Assembly (NCBI GenBank): GCA_017961235.1 | Contig: JAGCXQ010000031.1 | Span: forward strand, 23,290-87,289 | DNA: 64,000 nucleotides | DNA from: Clostridiales bacterium | GTDB lineage: Bacteria > Bacillota > Clostridia > Saccharofermentanales > Saccharofermentanaceae | Direction: 5' to 3' | Shown here: piece by piece, positions 28,358 through 37,532 of the stretch | How positions within the stretch are numbered: position 1 is the first letter of the stretch | Layout: each line of letters begins with the position of its first letter | Translations under genes and position numbers: made by a program | The notes under the pieces: generated by a model | Told to the model about the DNA's origin: nothing | Database searches by the model: none | What the model saw: the letters and a program-made list of their open reading frames with translations, nothing else

Positions 28358-29587
28358 TCAGAAAATGCGGATCACGCTCAGCACATTATCGAAGTTCTGA
28401 AGACCGATCGCGAGCTTCGCTTCATTCAGATCACCGTCTTTTCCGAGGATCACGGCCTTCTCACCTTCCGCCTCATAGACACAGGGCTGGCAGGAGATCT
28501 CCGGGAATGCTTCTTCGATCTGATCATCAGATACGGAATCCGGAAGACGAAGAAGAACGGAAACTCTATGCTCTTCGATCGGAACAAGAACCGGTTTCTC
28601 GGATTCGTACCAGGAAGCCACATGTGCATTTCTGGACTGATGCTCGATCGCATCCATGACATCTCCGACGACCGCAGATGCTGTCGCAAGCTTACCGGCA
28701 CCCTGTCCGTAGAACATAACATCACCGACCGCATTACCTGTTACCATGATGGCGTTAAAGACATCGTTTGCACATGCGAGCGGATGAGTCTTAGAAACCA
28801 GATGCGGCGCCACATAGGCAAAAGCGCCGCTTCCACCGTTTTCGAAAATAGCGAGAAGCTTGATCGAGGCATTCATTTCCTTCGCATATTCCATATCCTT
28901 TGTGGTGATCGATGTGATACCGACAGTAAAGAGCTTGGTCGGATCGACATATGCGCCGTCAAGAGCGATAGTACTTAAGATCGCGATCTTTCTCTGGGCA
29001 TCGATACCATCGACATCAGCAGAAGGATTCTGCTCCGCATAGCCCATCGACTGCGCTTCTTTAAGAGCAGCATCAAAATCAGAGCCGTTTTCCGCCATCT
29101 GGGAAAGGATATAGTTTGTGGTACCGTTGACGATACCGGCGATACGCTCGATCTTATTTCCTGCCAGGCATCTGTGCATCGGACGGATGATCGGGATACC
29201 GCCGCCGACAGCTGCTTCGAAGATATAATTGCAGTGGTTCGCATGTGCCAGCTGCATCAGCTCGACACCATGTGTAGATACCAGTTCTTTATTTGAAGTT
29301 ACTACTGTCTTTCCGGAAGAGAGCGCCTGCTTGGTATATTCATAAGCGATCCTCGCGCCGCCGATGGTCTCGACCACCACAGAGATCTCCGGATCATCGA
29401 AAACTTCTTCTTTCTTATTGGTTACCAGTGCGGCAAAAGGACTATCCGGGAATTCACGGATATCAAGGATCTTCTTTACGTGGAGTTCTTCTCCGAGACG
29501 CTCTGCGATCCTATCTTTATTCATCTCGATGACTTCGGCAACACCGCAGCCAACAACACCAAATCCCAATATTGCAATGCTTTTCAT
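28358..29587 (-). CDS. hom: Homoserine dehydrogenase
   Basis: 409 residues from ATG at 29587 (MKSIAILGFGVVGCG), preceded by GGGAG; a GTG three codons earlier overlaps the previous stop but looks less likely. The NAD fold GFGVVGCGV is at about 7-15, GTTNYILSQM lies near 155 and the catalytic Lys/Asp region EAQSMGYAEQNPSADVDG follows. A C-terminal ACT domain is present (about 325-409). It reduces aspartate semialdehyde to homoserine for Thr and Met synthesis. The pheB-like ACT gene lies just upstream; thrB and thrC are not present here. Confidence 0.95.
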   Translation of the reverse strand: MKSIAILGFGVVGCGVAEVIEMNKDRIAERLGEELHVKKILDIREFPDSPFAALVTNKKEEVFDDPEISVVVETIGGARIAYEYTKQALSSGKTVVTSNKELVSTHGVELMQLAHANHCNYIFEAAVGGGIPIIRPMHRCLAGNKIERIAGIVNGTTNYILSQMAENGSDFDAALKEAQSMGYAEQNPSADVDGIDAQRKIAILSTIALDGAYVDPTKLFTVGITSITTKDMEYAKEMNASIKLLAIFENGGSGAFAYVAPHLVSKTHPLACANDVFNAIMVTGNAVGDVMFYGQGAGKLATASAVVGDVMDAIEHQSRNAHVASWYESEKPVLVPIEEHRVSVLLRLPDSVSDDQIEEAFPEISCQPCVYEAEGEKAVILGKDGDLNEAKLAIGLQNFDNVLSVIRIF

Positions 29588-29592
29588 ATATA

Positions 29593-30036
29593 TCACTCCC
29601 TGGCCATGATTCTGCAGGATCGAACTCCCGGTATTTTCTCTACTTCATTGATAAGCGCATCAATGGAACACGTCATGCGGTCCGTCTCCATTGAGACAGA
29701 AACATCCGCGAGTCCATTGATCGGTATATTCTGATTGATCGTAAGGATATTTCCCTTGGCAAAAGCGATGCACTGGATAATACCGGCAAGGATACCCGGG
29801 AAATTCTCGACAGCGACGATAAGCGTCACGATCTTCCCCTGAGAGGTCTCGTAAAACGGCATTACCGCATCTTTATACTTGTAATAAGCGGATCTGGAAA
29901 GGCTGACCATCTTGACCGCTTCGTTTACCGAAACAGCCTTACCGGAATTCAGAAGCCTCTTGGCCTCCATTACCTTTACAAATACTTCAGGCAAAACGTC
30001 TGCTTTTACCAGTAAATAATCGTTACTTTCAGACAT
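29593..30036 (-). CDS. pheB: ACT-domain regulatory protein (UPF0735, PheB-like)
   Basis: 147 residues from ATG at 30036 (MSESNDYLLVKADVLPEVF), exactly the family length. GAGG lies six bases upstream. A longer frame starting at 30102 adds 22 residues without a ribosome site. A helix-turn-helix-like region (AVKMVSLSRSAYYKYKDAV) is followed by an ACT domain from IVTLIVAVENFPGIL. The gene is next to hom in many Firmicutes and is thought to respond to amino acids; the exact role is unclear. Confidence 0.9.
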   Translation of the reverse strand: MSESNDYLLVKADVLPEVFVKVMEAKRLLNSGKAVSVNEAVKMVSLSRSAYYKYKDAVMPFYETSQGKIVTLIVAVENFPGILAGIIQCIAFAKGNILTINQNIPINGLADVSVSMETDRMTCSIDALINEVEKIPGVRSCRIMARE

Positions 30037-30115
30037 AACCATCCTCGTATCGGAGTAGATTATTTGCAGCGAGGTGTCCACAGCACGCGAACACTTGTGC
30101 ATGACAGAAAGTATA

Positions 30116-30706
30116 TCACGACTCCTTTAAAATGGCAAGCATCGAGCGCAGCGCCTTTCCACGATGGCTGATCGCGTTCTTCTCCTCGTCGGAGATCTCG
30201 GCCGTCGTCTTCCCGATCTCCGGCACAAAGAAGATCGGATCATAGCCGAAACCATTCTCACCTCTCGGTGCATCAAGAAGTACTCCGTCGCACTGCTCTT
30301 TAACGACGAAATGGGATCCATCCGGGCGAACCACTGCGATCGCACAGACAAAGTGCGCGGTCCAATTCTCCTTCGGAACATCTTTCAGCATCTCCCAGAT
30401 CTTCTCAAACTTCTCCTGATAGGTGGAGTCCTCTCCACAGAAACGGGAGGAATAGATGCCCGGTGCGCCATCAAGTGCATCGATGCACAGACCCGAATCA
30501 TCCGCCATGACATAGCCACCGACCTGCTTCTGGATCGTACTTGCTTTGATCAGGGCATTTCCTTCAAAAGAATCCGCATCCTCAACGATATCCGTATGGA
30601 TGCCGATGCTCTCCATGCCGACGATCTCGAAAGGAAATCCGTCGAGGATCTCCTTGATCTCATGGATCTTATCCTTATTCTTACTTGCTACCAGAAAACG
30701 TTCCAT
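30116..30706 (-). CDS. rdgB: XTP/dITP diphosphatase (RdgB/HAM1)
   Basis: 196 residues. The substrate region ASKNKDKIHEIKEIL is at 7-21 and the catalytic metal site DDSGLCIDALDGAPG is near 69-83, with NGFGYDPIFFVP near 147 and SHRGKALRSM at the end. The enzyme removes non-canonical purine triphosphates to keep them out of DNA. The gene follows the rRNA methyltransferase gene by 14 bases. Confidence 0.95.
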   Translation of the reverse strand: MERFLVASKNKDKIHEIKEILDGFPFEIVGMESIGIHTDIVEDADSFEGNALIKASTIQKQVGGYVMADDSGLCIDALDGAPGIYSSRFCGEDSTYQEKFEKIWEMLKDVPKENWTAHFVCAIAVVRPDGSHFVVKEQCDGVLLDAPRGENGFGYDPIFFVPEIGKTTAEISDEEKNAISHRGKALRSMLAILKES

Positions 30707-30720
30707 ATATTCTCTCCTTA

Positions 30721-32160
30721 TTACATTAATCTCCAGGCTTTCGGATACAGATTCTTCAGTACCCCTCCGGTGACCTTCGCAAATCCTAGAGGAAGGCCCT
30801 CTACCGCTACAACGATATACTCTCCCTGATCGAGCATCTCCGTCTCCTGATCTTCCAGCATGATCGTCTCACAGCGCAGATACCGGAGAAGCCGCTCATC
30901 GTCTCTTCCTAAGGAAAAGAACCTTGAAGAACGGATATTCTCTACAGGAAGTTCCAGAGCCAGCGCCTGCGACGGGATAAAGGTCCGTCCTTTCGCCGTC
31001 TCTTTGATCTCTCCCGGAAAATCACCCATCTTTACGACTTTGAGTCCGGAAAAGAGCTTTTCCGACAGCGGGAGCATGTGTACCTTATCCTTATGTAGAA
31101 TAAAGTCCGTACGGATCCGGTCAATATATGAAGAAGCCGATTCCTCTGTAAGAAGGCCCTTCATGAAGTCTTCGAAGCATTCTCTTGCTTTGACGAAAAC
31201 GAACTGGGAAGATCCCGGATTCTTCGTGGTCTTTCTCGGATCGTCCTCAGCGCTGGCCTCTGAAGAACTCTTTCGAAGGTGTACACAGAAATGTCCTTCT
31301 CCCTCTGTCTTATGCGGCCAGATACGCATCATGCCCTCGTCATCGTGCGTCACGCCGGGAAGATCGCGATGCGGGATGATCTCGTATTCCGGATGATTGG
31401 ACAGGAATGCATGGATACGATCTTCATTCTCCGCTTCTCCAAAGGTACAGGTCGAATAAACGATACATCCTCCGGGCTTAAGCATCTCATGCGCATATTC
31501 CAGAATATTGCTCTGGATCGGCACGCAGCTCGAAGGACCGAACTTCTCCCAGCTCTTCGGTGCAAATGGGTCTCTTCGGAACATTCCTTCGCCGGAGCAT
31601 GGTGCATCGATGATGATCCGGTCAAAAAAGGAACGGAATGTCTTGACCATATGTGCCGGATCTTCATTTAAGATCACGACATTATCCGCGCCACACCTCT
31701 CCAGATTACGAAGAAGCGCACGGGAACGCTCGGCATTGATCTCATTGGCGATCAGGAGCCCCTCGCCCTTCAGGTCTTCCGCTATACGGGTCGCTTTACC
31801 TCCGGGGGCAGCACACATATCGAGGATATACTCTCCGGGCTTCGTTCCTAGTACAGATGCGGGAAGCATTGCGGACGGTTCCTGGATATAATAGGCGCCC
31901 GCGTGATAATACGGATCTTTTCCCAAAGATACATCCGGCGTATAAAATCCCCCGTCGCACCAGGCAACCGGATCTCCTGAAAGATCCATATCCTTCATGT
32001 AGTCGTTATATGAATCAGAACCGATCTTCAGCCGGTTCCACCTAATGCCGTGGACAGGTGCTTTTTCATAGGACGCAAAGAAATCGGCCTCCTCGGAAAG
32101 GCGGCCTTTCTCTTCAAAGTACGTATGCATTCTGGATGTAAAAGCTTCCGGCAGTTTCAT
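30721..32160 (-). CDS. rRNA cytosine-C5 methyltransferase (RsmF/NOL1-NOP2-Sun)
   Basis: 479 residues. The SAM site is LDMCAAPGGKATRIA near 109-123. DAPCSGEGMFRRDP and YSTCTFGEAEN carry the two cysteines of m5C methyltransferases: C in the PC motif for release and C in the STC motif as nucleophile. The C-terminal 180 residues form the extra RNA-binding part seen in RsmF-type enzymes (RsmF_methylt_ci plus PUA-like). It probably modifies 16S rRNA. Its start overlaps the M3 peptidase stop by four bases. Confidence 0.93.
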   Translation of the reverse strand: MKLPEAFTSRMHTYFEEKGRLSEEADFFASYEKAPVHGIRWNRLKIGSDSYNDYMKDMDLSGDPVAWCDGGFYTPDVSLGKDPYYHAGAYYIQEPSAMLPASVLGTKPGEYILDMCAAPGGKATRIAEDLKGEGLLIANEINAERSRALLRNLERCGADNVVILNEDPAHMVKTFRSFFDRIIIDAPCSGEGMFRRDPFAPKSWEKFGPSSCVPIQSNILEYAHEMLKPGGCIVYSTCTFGEAENEDRIHAFLSNHPEYEIIPHRDLPGVTHDDEGMMRIWPHKTEGEGHFCVHLRKSSSEASAEDDPRKTTKNPGSSQFVFVKARECFEDFMKGLLTEESASSYIDRIRTDFILHKDKVHMLPLSEKLFSGLKVVKMGDFPGEIKETAKGRTFIPSQALALELPVENIRSSRFFSLGRDDERLLRYLRCETIMLEDQETEMLDQGEYIVVAVEGLPLGFAKVTGGVLKNLYPKAWRLM

Positions 32161-33860
32161 AGATCGAGATAATCACACACCTGATATGCGATCTTCTTCA
32201 TAACATCCAGCGAGAACGGTGACTCCAGACCCGCGGACTCCACAAGGTCGATCAGCGTCTTGGTGCCGCCTGCCGCGCAGAGATGCTCATAGATCGTCAT
32301 GGCTTTCTTTCTGTTCTTTCTGGAGATGCTCCAGATCTGAAGTGCACATACCTGCGCCAGACAGTAATCGATATAGTAGAACGGAGAGGTAAAGATATGT
32401 TCCTTCTTCATCCAGGCACCGCCCAGTTCATAGAACTCATCGCCATCATAATCGATATCCGGCTGATACTTCTTCTCCAGTTCTCTCCATGCGGTATGAC
32501 GCTCTGCCGGAGTCATATCCGGATTGCTATATACGACATGCTGGTACTCATCCACGAGACATCCGTAAGGAAGGAACAGGATCGCCAGCGTCATATGCTG
32601 CTGACGGTATGCATCCGCATTGTCCCCGAAGAACATCTCCATGTAAGGATATGTCATATACTCCATCGCAGTGGAGTGGATCTCGCAGGCCTCAAGCGTC
32701 GGTGACAGACACTCGATAAACTGGGACGAGTCGATGCTTCGAAGCGCCGCATAGGCGTGTCCGGACTCATGTACCATCGTCGCCACGTCATCTGCTGTAT
32801 GATTGGCATTCATGAGAATAAACGGAATACCATAGTCCAGAAGGCTCGCGCAGTATCCGCCGGTCGCCTTATTCTGTCTGGAGAAAAGATCCATAAAGTC
32901 ATGGTCTCCGAGCACTTCGAAGAAACTCGGTTTCTTATCGAACATCTTGGCGAACATCTTTGATCCTGTCTGAAAGTATTCCTCCTGCGGGATCTCCGGA
33001 GTCGGGTTTCCGTTTACAAAGAGGCATGGCAGATCGTAGTAAAGAAGCTTATCCAGATCGAGACGGTTCTTCTGAAGCCGTCTGATCTCGGAAGTGATCG
33101 GCACGATATACTTCACGACATTATCCCGGAATTCTTTTACTTTCGCCGGATCATAGTCATATCTTTCCATACGCTTATAGCCAAGCTCGACAAAGTCTTT
33201 AAACCCAAGTTTTCTGGCGATCTGTGTACGGATGCGGACCATGTTGTCATAGATCTCGTCAAATTTCGCTTTCTGGCCGGCATAGTAATCGGATACAGCC
33301 TTATGTGCCTTCTTTCTTACCTCTCTGTCTGTTGACTCGAGGTATGGCGTCATCGTGGAGATCGTATGATGTGTCCCCTTAAAGACGATATCCGCTTCCG
33401 AAAGGATCTGGCTGTAGTCATTCTCGAGAGAACTCTCCTCGGCAAGATCTTCGAGGACCTCGGAATTAACGATCTCACGCTGGTTCTGGGTCTTTCGGAA
33501 GATCATCTCACCGAATCTCTCTTCGAGTTCCGTTCTGATCTCCGAATGAAGGAGTGCCGTATAGACAGTCGCGGACAGATCGGAGATGACCGGATAGTTC
33601 TCATCGAAGAAATCCATCTCATCATTCCAGAACTGATCTGCTGTATTTAAGTCATGCCGGATCATGCAGATCGTATATGCCGTGTCAAAAGCACTCATTT
33701 CGCGCTGAAATGCCATGATGGCTGTCTCAGCCGCTTCGGGTTCACGGGCCGCCATCAGCTTTAATCTCGTGCTCATCGCACATTCACGGAACTGTTCCAC
33801 CGAGGGACGGACGTACTCGATCTCCGAGAACTTCGGCATTTTCATATTTTCATCCGGCAT
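32157..33860 (-). CDS. M3 family oligoendopeptidase (PepF type)
   Basis: 567 residues. The zinc motif is HESGHAYA (HExxH) near 350, with the third ligand glutamate in LEACEIHSTAMEY about 27 residues later. An N-terminal helical domain precedes it. There is no signal peptide, so it acts in the cytoplasm on short peptides. It lies 33 bases after argS and overlaps the methyltransferase gene by four bases (ATGA). Confidence 0.93.
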   Translation of the reverse strand: MPDENMKMPKFSEIEYVRPSVEQFRECAMSTRLKLMAAREPEAAETAIMAFQREMSAFDTAYTICMIRHDLNTADQFWNDEMDFFDENYPVISDLSATVYTALLHSEIRTELEERFGEMIFRKTQNQREIVNSEVLEDLAEESSLENDYSQILSEADIVFKGTHHTISTMTPYLESTDREVRKKAHKAVSDYYAGQKAKFDEIYDNMVRIRTQIARKLGFKDFVELGYKRMERYDYDPAKVKEFRDNVVKYIVPITSEIRRLQKNRLDLDKLLYYDLPCLFVNGNPTPEIPQEEYFQTGSKMFAKMFDKKPSFFEVLGDHDFMDLFSRQNKATGGYCASLLDYGIPFILMNANHTADDVATMVHESGHAYAALRSIDSSQFIECLSPTLEACEIHSTAMEYMTYPYMEMFFGDNADAYRQQHMTLAILFLPYGCLVDEYQHVVYSNPDMTPAERHTAWRELEKKYQPDIDYDGDEFYELGGAWMKKEHIFTSPFYYIDYCLAQVCALQIWSISRKNRKKAMTIYEHLCAAGGTKTLIDLVESAGLESPFSLDVMKKIAYQVCDYLDL

Positions 33861-33893
33861 TTTTCTTCTCTCCTATTATTCCCTAACTGAGAA

Positions 33894-35627
33894 TCACATC
33901 TGTTCAACGACCGGGATACCCAGCAGGTATGTACCGGCTTCGATAGCATCGCAAACGGCCTCGCAGAGCGCAAGTCTCGCAGTCTTAAGCTCCGCATCGT
34001 CTCCGCCTAAGATCGAGCAGTTGTTGTAGAAGCGGTTGAAGCTTCTTGCGATCTGGGCAACGGCTCTGGATACCATGAACGGCTCATTGCTGGAGGCGGC
34101 CTTCTTTATTGCTTCCGGAAGATCTGCGATCATCTTCACACAGGCAAATTCCTCATCGCCACTGAGCATATTCAGAAGATCACTTCCCGATCCTGCCGGT
34201 GTGAAGCCCTGCTCTTTCGCTTTTCTCAGGATCGAGCGTGTACGTGCATATGTGTAGATAAGATACGGTGCGGTATCTCCCTCGAAGTCGAGCATCGTAT
34301 CCCAGGAGAATACGATATCTCTTTCTCTTCCGGCCTTGACGTAGGTGTAGATGACCGCACCCAGTCCGACTTTCTCGGCGATCGCTTTCAGCTCATCATC
34401 GGACAGATCCGAGTTTCTCTGCTCGGCATTGGCCTTGATGAGCTCATATGTCTTCGCGACACTCTCATTGAGAAGATCCTCGAGAGTAACGATATTTCCT
34501 TCACGTGTACTGAACTTCATGTTCTGGAACTTAACAAGGCCGAATCCGACGTGCTCGCAGTTCTTCGCGAAAGGCATGCCCGCCTTCTCAAGTACGGCAA
34601 AGACCTGCTGGAAATGAAGCGCCTGCGGCATACCGACAACATAGATGTTCTTGTCGAAGTGATACGTATCGTAACGGTATTTGGCGGCCGCGAGGTCACG
34701 GGACGCGTAGATCGTGGTTCCGTCAGACTTTAAGATGATGCACGGCGGAAGCTTCTTCTCGTCGAGCATAACGACCTGAGCGCCTTCGCTCTCTACGAGA
34801 AGGCCCTTTTCGCGGAGCATGTCAACGATTCCCGGGATGAGGTTGCTGTAGTAGCTCTCACCGTTATAGTTATCAAAGGATACGCCCATTCTGTCATAGA
34901 GCTTATTGAATTCTTTGAGGGAGAGGTCACGGAAACGTGTCCAGAGCGCCACTTCCTCCTCACAGCCGTCTTCGAGCTTTTTGAAGTTCTCTCTGGCGAC
35001 GGTGGTAAGGTTTTCGTCTTTCTTCTCTTCTTCATGGAACTTCACGTAGATACGCAGAAGCTCGGCGATAGCGTCCTTTTCAAGCGCTTCTTCGTCGCCC
35101 CAGAGACGGAAAGCCGTGATCAGCTTACCGAACTGCGTGCCGTAATCGCCGAGATGGTTCATACGGACGACCTTATAACCCAGCTTCTCATATATGCGGG
35201 AAAGTGAGTGGCCGAGGATCGTGGTAAAAGCGTGGCCTACATGGAACGGCTTCGCGATGTTCGGGGAGGAATACTCGATGATAACGGTCTTGCCGGATCC
35301 TTCCTCCGACTGGCCGAAAGATGTGCCCTTCTCGATCACCTCGCTCAGAACTTCCTTGGCAAAAGCACCTCTATCCACGAAGAAATTAAGATACGGTCCT
35401 TTTGCTTCCACCATAGAAAGCCATGGCTCACTGAGCTTATCACTGGAAGAAAGATCCGAAGCGATCATGTTCGGTGCTTTTCGCATCGTCTTCGCCAGAG
35501 CGAAGCACGGGAAGGCAAAATCACCCATATCTTCCTGCGGAGGTATCTCGATCAGACGGTTTACGCTCTCCAGATCCATCTCCGTCAATTCTGATACTTT
35601 TTTCGCCACAGCCAGTCTAAAATCCAT
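33894..35627 (-). CDS. argS: Arginine-tRNA ligase
   Basis: 577 residues. The class I signature is HVGH in SSPNIAKPFHVGHAF near 120. The KMSKS loop is replaced by KFSTREGN near 365, as in many ArgRS. The N-terminal Add-1 domain and the C-terminal DALR anticodon domain (YARTRSILRKAKEQG onward, ending GIPVVEQM) are present. It charges tRNA-Arg. The promoter region is the 126-base gap shared with the divergent MraY-like gene, where an A/T-rich TATAAT lies on the minus strand near 35690. Confidence 0.96.
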   Translation of the reverse strand: MDFRLAVAKKVSELTEMDLESVNRLIEIPPQEDMGDFAFPCFALAKTMRKAPNMIASDLSSSDKLSEPWLSMVEAKGPYLNFFVDRGAFAKEVLSEVIEKGTSFGQSEEGSGKTVIIEYSSPNIAKPFHVGHAFTTILGHSLSRIYEKLGYKVVRMNHLGDYGTQFGKLITAFRLWGDEEALEKDAIAELLRIYVKFHEEEKKDENLTTVARENFKKLEDGCEEEVALWTRFRDLSLKEFNKLYDRMGVSFDNYNGESYYSNLIPGIVDMLREKGLLVESEGAQVVMLDEKKLPPCIILKSDGTTIYASRDLAAAKYRYDTYHFDKNIYVVGMPQALHFQQVFAVLEKAGMPFAKNCEHVGFGLVKFQNMKFSTREGNIVTLEDLLNESVAKTYELIKANAEQRNSDLSDDELKAIAEKVGLGAVIYTYVKAGRERDIVFSWDTMLDFEGDTAPYLIYTYARTRSILRKAKEQGFTPAGSGSDLLNMLSGDEEFACVKMIADLPEAIKKAASSNEPFMVSRAVAQIARSFNRFYNNCSILGGDDAELKTARLALCEAVCDAIEAGTYLLGIPVVEQM

Positions 35628-35753
35628 GTTTTTAACACCTATCTTTCTTGATTCTTATCATTTCAATAACATTCGTCCGTATATTATACTATATAATCAG
35701 CATTTGTGATATGATAGGTTCTAATTTGAAATGACGTAAACAGGGGGCTTTTT

Positions 35754-36713
35754 ATGTTTGCCTATATATTTGATACCAGATACATGTACTTGATCGGGCC
35801 GTTTTTTACCCTGCTGCTTACGTTTATCTCGATCCGCCACCAGAATAAGAGACTTCCTTCCGACGGAGGAAGAGCTTTTGCCGTAGATGGCGCCTCCGCC
35901 AAAGGAAAACCGACATCGGCCGGCGTGATCTTCATCTCCTGCATGTTCGTAGGTGTCGGTCTTTTCTCCCATGTCACCTGGCAGTATGCACTTCTTTATG
36001 CCTGTGCGATGGCTGCAATGATCTGCGGATACTTAGATGACAAGAACCCATGGTCTGCGACGAAAAAAGGACTGACAGACGTTATTATCGCTGTCGCTTC
36101 CGGAACTCTGGCATCTTTCCTGTTCCCGCTTGAGATCGACATATTCCTTCTTAAGACCTCGATCGAGATCCCGCAGCCGCTTTATATCTTCCTGGCATCC
36201 GTACTCGTATGGGTATCGATCAATTTTGCCAATGCATCCGACGGTGTCGATGGACTCTGCGGAAACCTCACGATGGTCTCCACGGTAACGTTCTTTGCCA
36301 TGAGTATCATGACGAAGCGCTTCTCCATGATGAACAATGTCATGCTTTATCTTTGCATCGTTCTTCTCGTGTATCTGTGGTACAACTGCCATCCGAGCAC
36401 ACTTCTTATGGGTGACTCCGGATCTCAGGCAATCGGCGTCTTCCTTGCTTTCTTCGCGATGGCAACAGGTAATCCTCTGTCGTATATCATCATCTGCCTG
36501 CCGCTCGTTCTCGACGGCGGTTCCTCCCTCTTTAAGCTGGCAGTATGCCGCGTGACGAAAAAGAAGTTCATGAGTAAGATAAGAACCCCTCTTCACGACC
36601 ACTGCAGAAAAGAGTGGAGCTGGCCGAATCAGATGGTCACAGAAAGATTCACCCTCATTCATATCATGATTGAGGGCGCGTATCTTATCTTATTATATTT
36701 CTCTCTTTATTAA
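35754..36713 (+). CDS. MraY-family phospho-sugar transferase
   Basis: 319 residues with about ten membrane segments. NASDGVDGLCG near 162-172 corresponds to the NLTDGLDGL metal motif and MGDSGSQAIG near 220 to MGDTGS. HDHCRKEWSWPNQMVTERF near the C-terminus fits the histidine loop of MraY. The enzyme moves a phospho-sugar from UDP to undecaprenyl phosphate. No other division or wall (dcw) genes are near, so it may be a second MraY or a related GT4 enzyme. It is the only plus-strand gene between 28 and 59 kb. Confidence 0.88.
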   Translation: MFAYIFDTRYMYLIGPFFTLLLTFISIRHQNKRLPSDGGRAFAVDGASAKGKPTSAGVIFISCMFVGVGLFSHVTWQYALLYACAMAAMICGYLDDKNPWSATKKGLTDVIIAVASGTLASFLFPLEIDIFLLKTSIEIPQPLYIFLASVLVWVSINFANASDGVDGLCGNLTMVSTVTFFAMSIMTKRFSMMNNVMLYLCIVLLVYLWYNCHPSTLLMGDSGSQAIGVFLAFFAMATGNPLSYIIICLPLVLDGGSSLFKLAVCRVTKKKFMSKIRTPLHDHCRKEWSWPNQMVTERFTLIHIMIEGAYLILLYFSLY

Positions 36714-36725
36714 TTCCGGGAAGTA

Positions 36726-37517
36726 TCAGAAATCCAGGAAATCCTCATCTACCGACTCGGATGTATCTTCACGAAGATCCATCTTCTCTTTATAGTCATC
36801 TTCAAGGATAGTCTCTTTAAACTCCTCTTTTTCCTTGATCCGCTTCATGAGCGGTCTGTCTTCAAACGGATTGACTGCAAGCTCGGAAATATCCACCATG
36901 GTATCATCATCTGAAGACTGAGACGCTTCTGCAGGGACAGATGTTTCCTGTTCTTTCTCTGATTCAGAATCAGCACCGATCGGAGGCATCTTAAATCCGG
37001 TATCCGGGTAAGCCATGCGGTCGATCTGCTCATCGATAGATAGCTCTTCTTCTGCCTGTGCAGCCTGTCTCTGAGCCTCTTTCTCCGCTTCTTCCGCCGA
37101 AGCAGCATCTTTTCTGGCCTGGGCCTTATCTTTCGCAGCCTGGATCGCTTTCTTCATTTCCTCGGTAGCGATCTTCTTTTCTTCTTCTTCTTTCTTCTTT
37201 GCGAGTTCTTCACGCTCACGGCAGAGGCGTCTCAACTCCTCAGCGCGCTGGCGTTCTTTCTCTTTCGCACGGCGGATCTCTTCATTAGCAACCTCAAGTC
37301 CGAGTCTCTGAAGTTCCTCCTGCTCAGGAGAAAGCGCAGGCTTCTGCGCCAGTTCCATAACACTCTTCTTTTCCTTCTCCTGCACGGATACAGTAACTTC
37401 CAGTTTTTTCGCCGATGGCGGAGTAAAATCCGAAGCCGCATCCAGGATCTCCTGCATATCCGGCAGTTTGATCATAGACTCGAATTTATATTTTCTTTCT
37501 TTTTTCTCTTCACTCAT
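36726..37517 (-). CDS. Charged coiled-coil protein linked to kinase-phosphatase-VWA triad
   Basis: 263 residues, no membrane segment. A long charged helix at about 85-185 (Glu, Lys, Arg and Ala; with REREELAKKKEEEEKK) predicts a coiled coil. The C-terminal third is acidic with many Ser and Thr (SQSSDDDTMVD, EDTSESVDEDF). It is the last gene of the triad operon, 15 bases after PP2C. The acidic Ser/Thr-rich ends make it a plausible phosphorylation substrate of the neighbouring kinase. No family is recognised. Confidence 0.68.
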   Translation of the reverse strand: MSEEKKERKYKFESMIKLPDMQEILDAASDFTPPSAKKLEVTVSVQEKEKKSVMELAQKPALSPEQEELQRLGLEVANEEIRRAKEKERQRAEELRRLCREREELAKKKEEEEKKIATEEMKKAIQAAKDKAQARKDAASAEEAEKEAQRQAAQAEEELSIDEQIDRMAYPDTGFKMPPIGADSESEKEQETSVPAEASQSSDDDTMVDISELAVNPFEDRPLMKRIKEKEEFKETILEDDYKEKMDLREDTSESVDEDFLDF

Positions 37518-37532
37518 GATCCATCCCCCAAA

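Noticed and set aside
35628..35753. Gap between argS and the MraY-like gene as a T-box leader or small RNA
   Set aside because: Only A/T-rich promoter-like sequence is visible; I found no T-box motif or stable hairpin.
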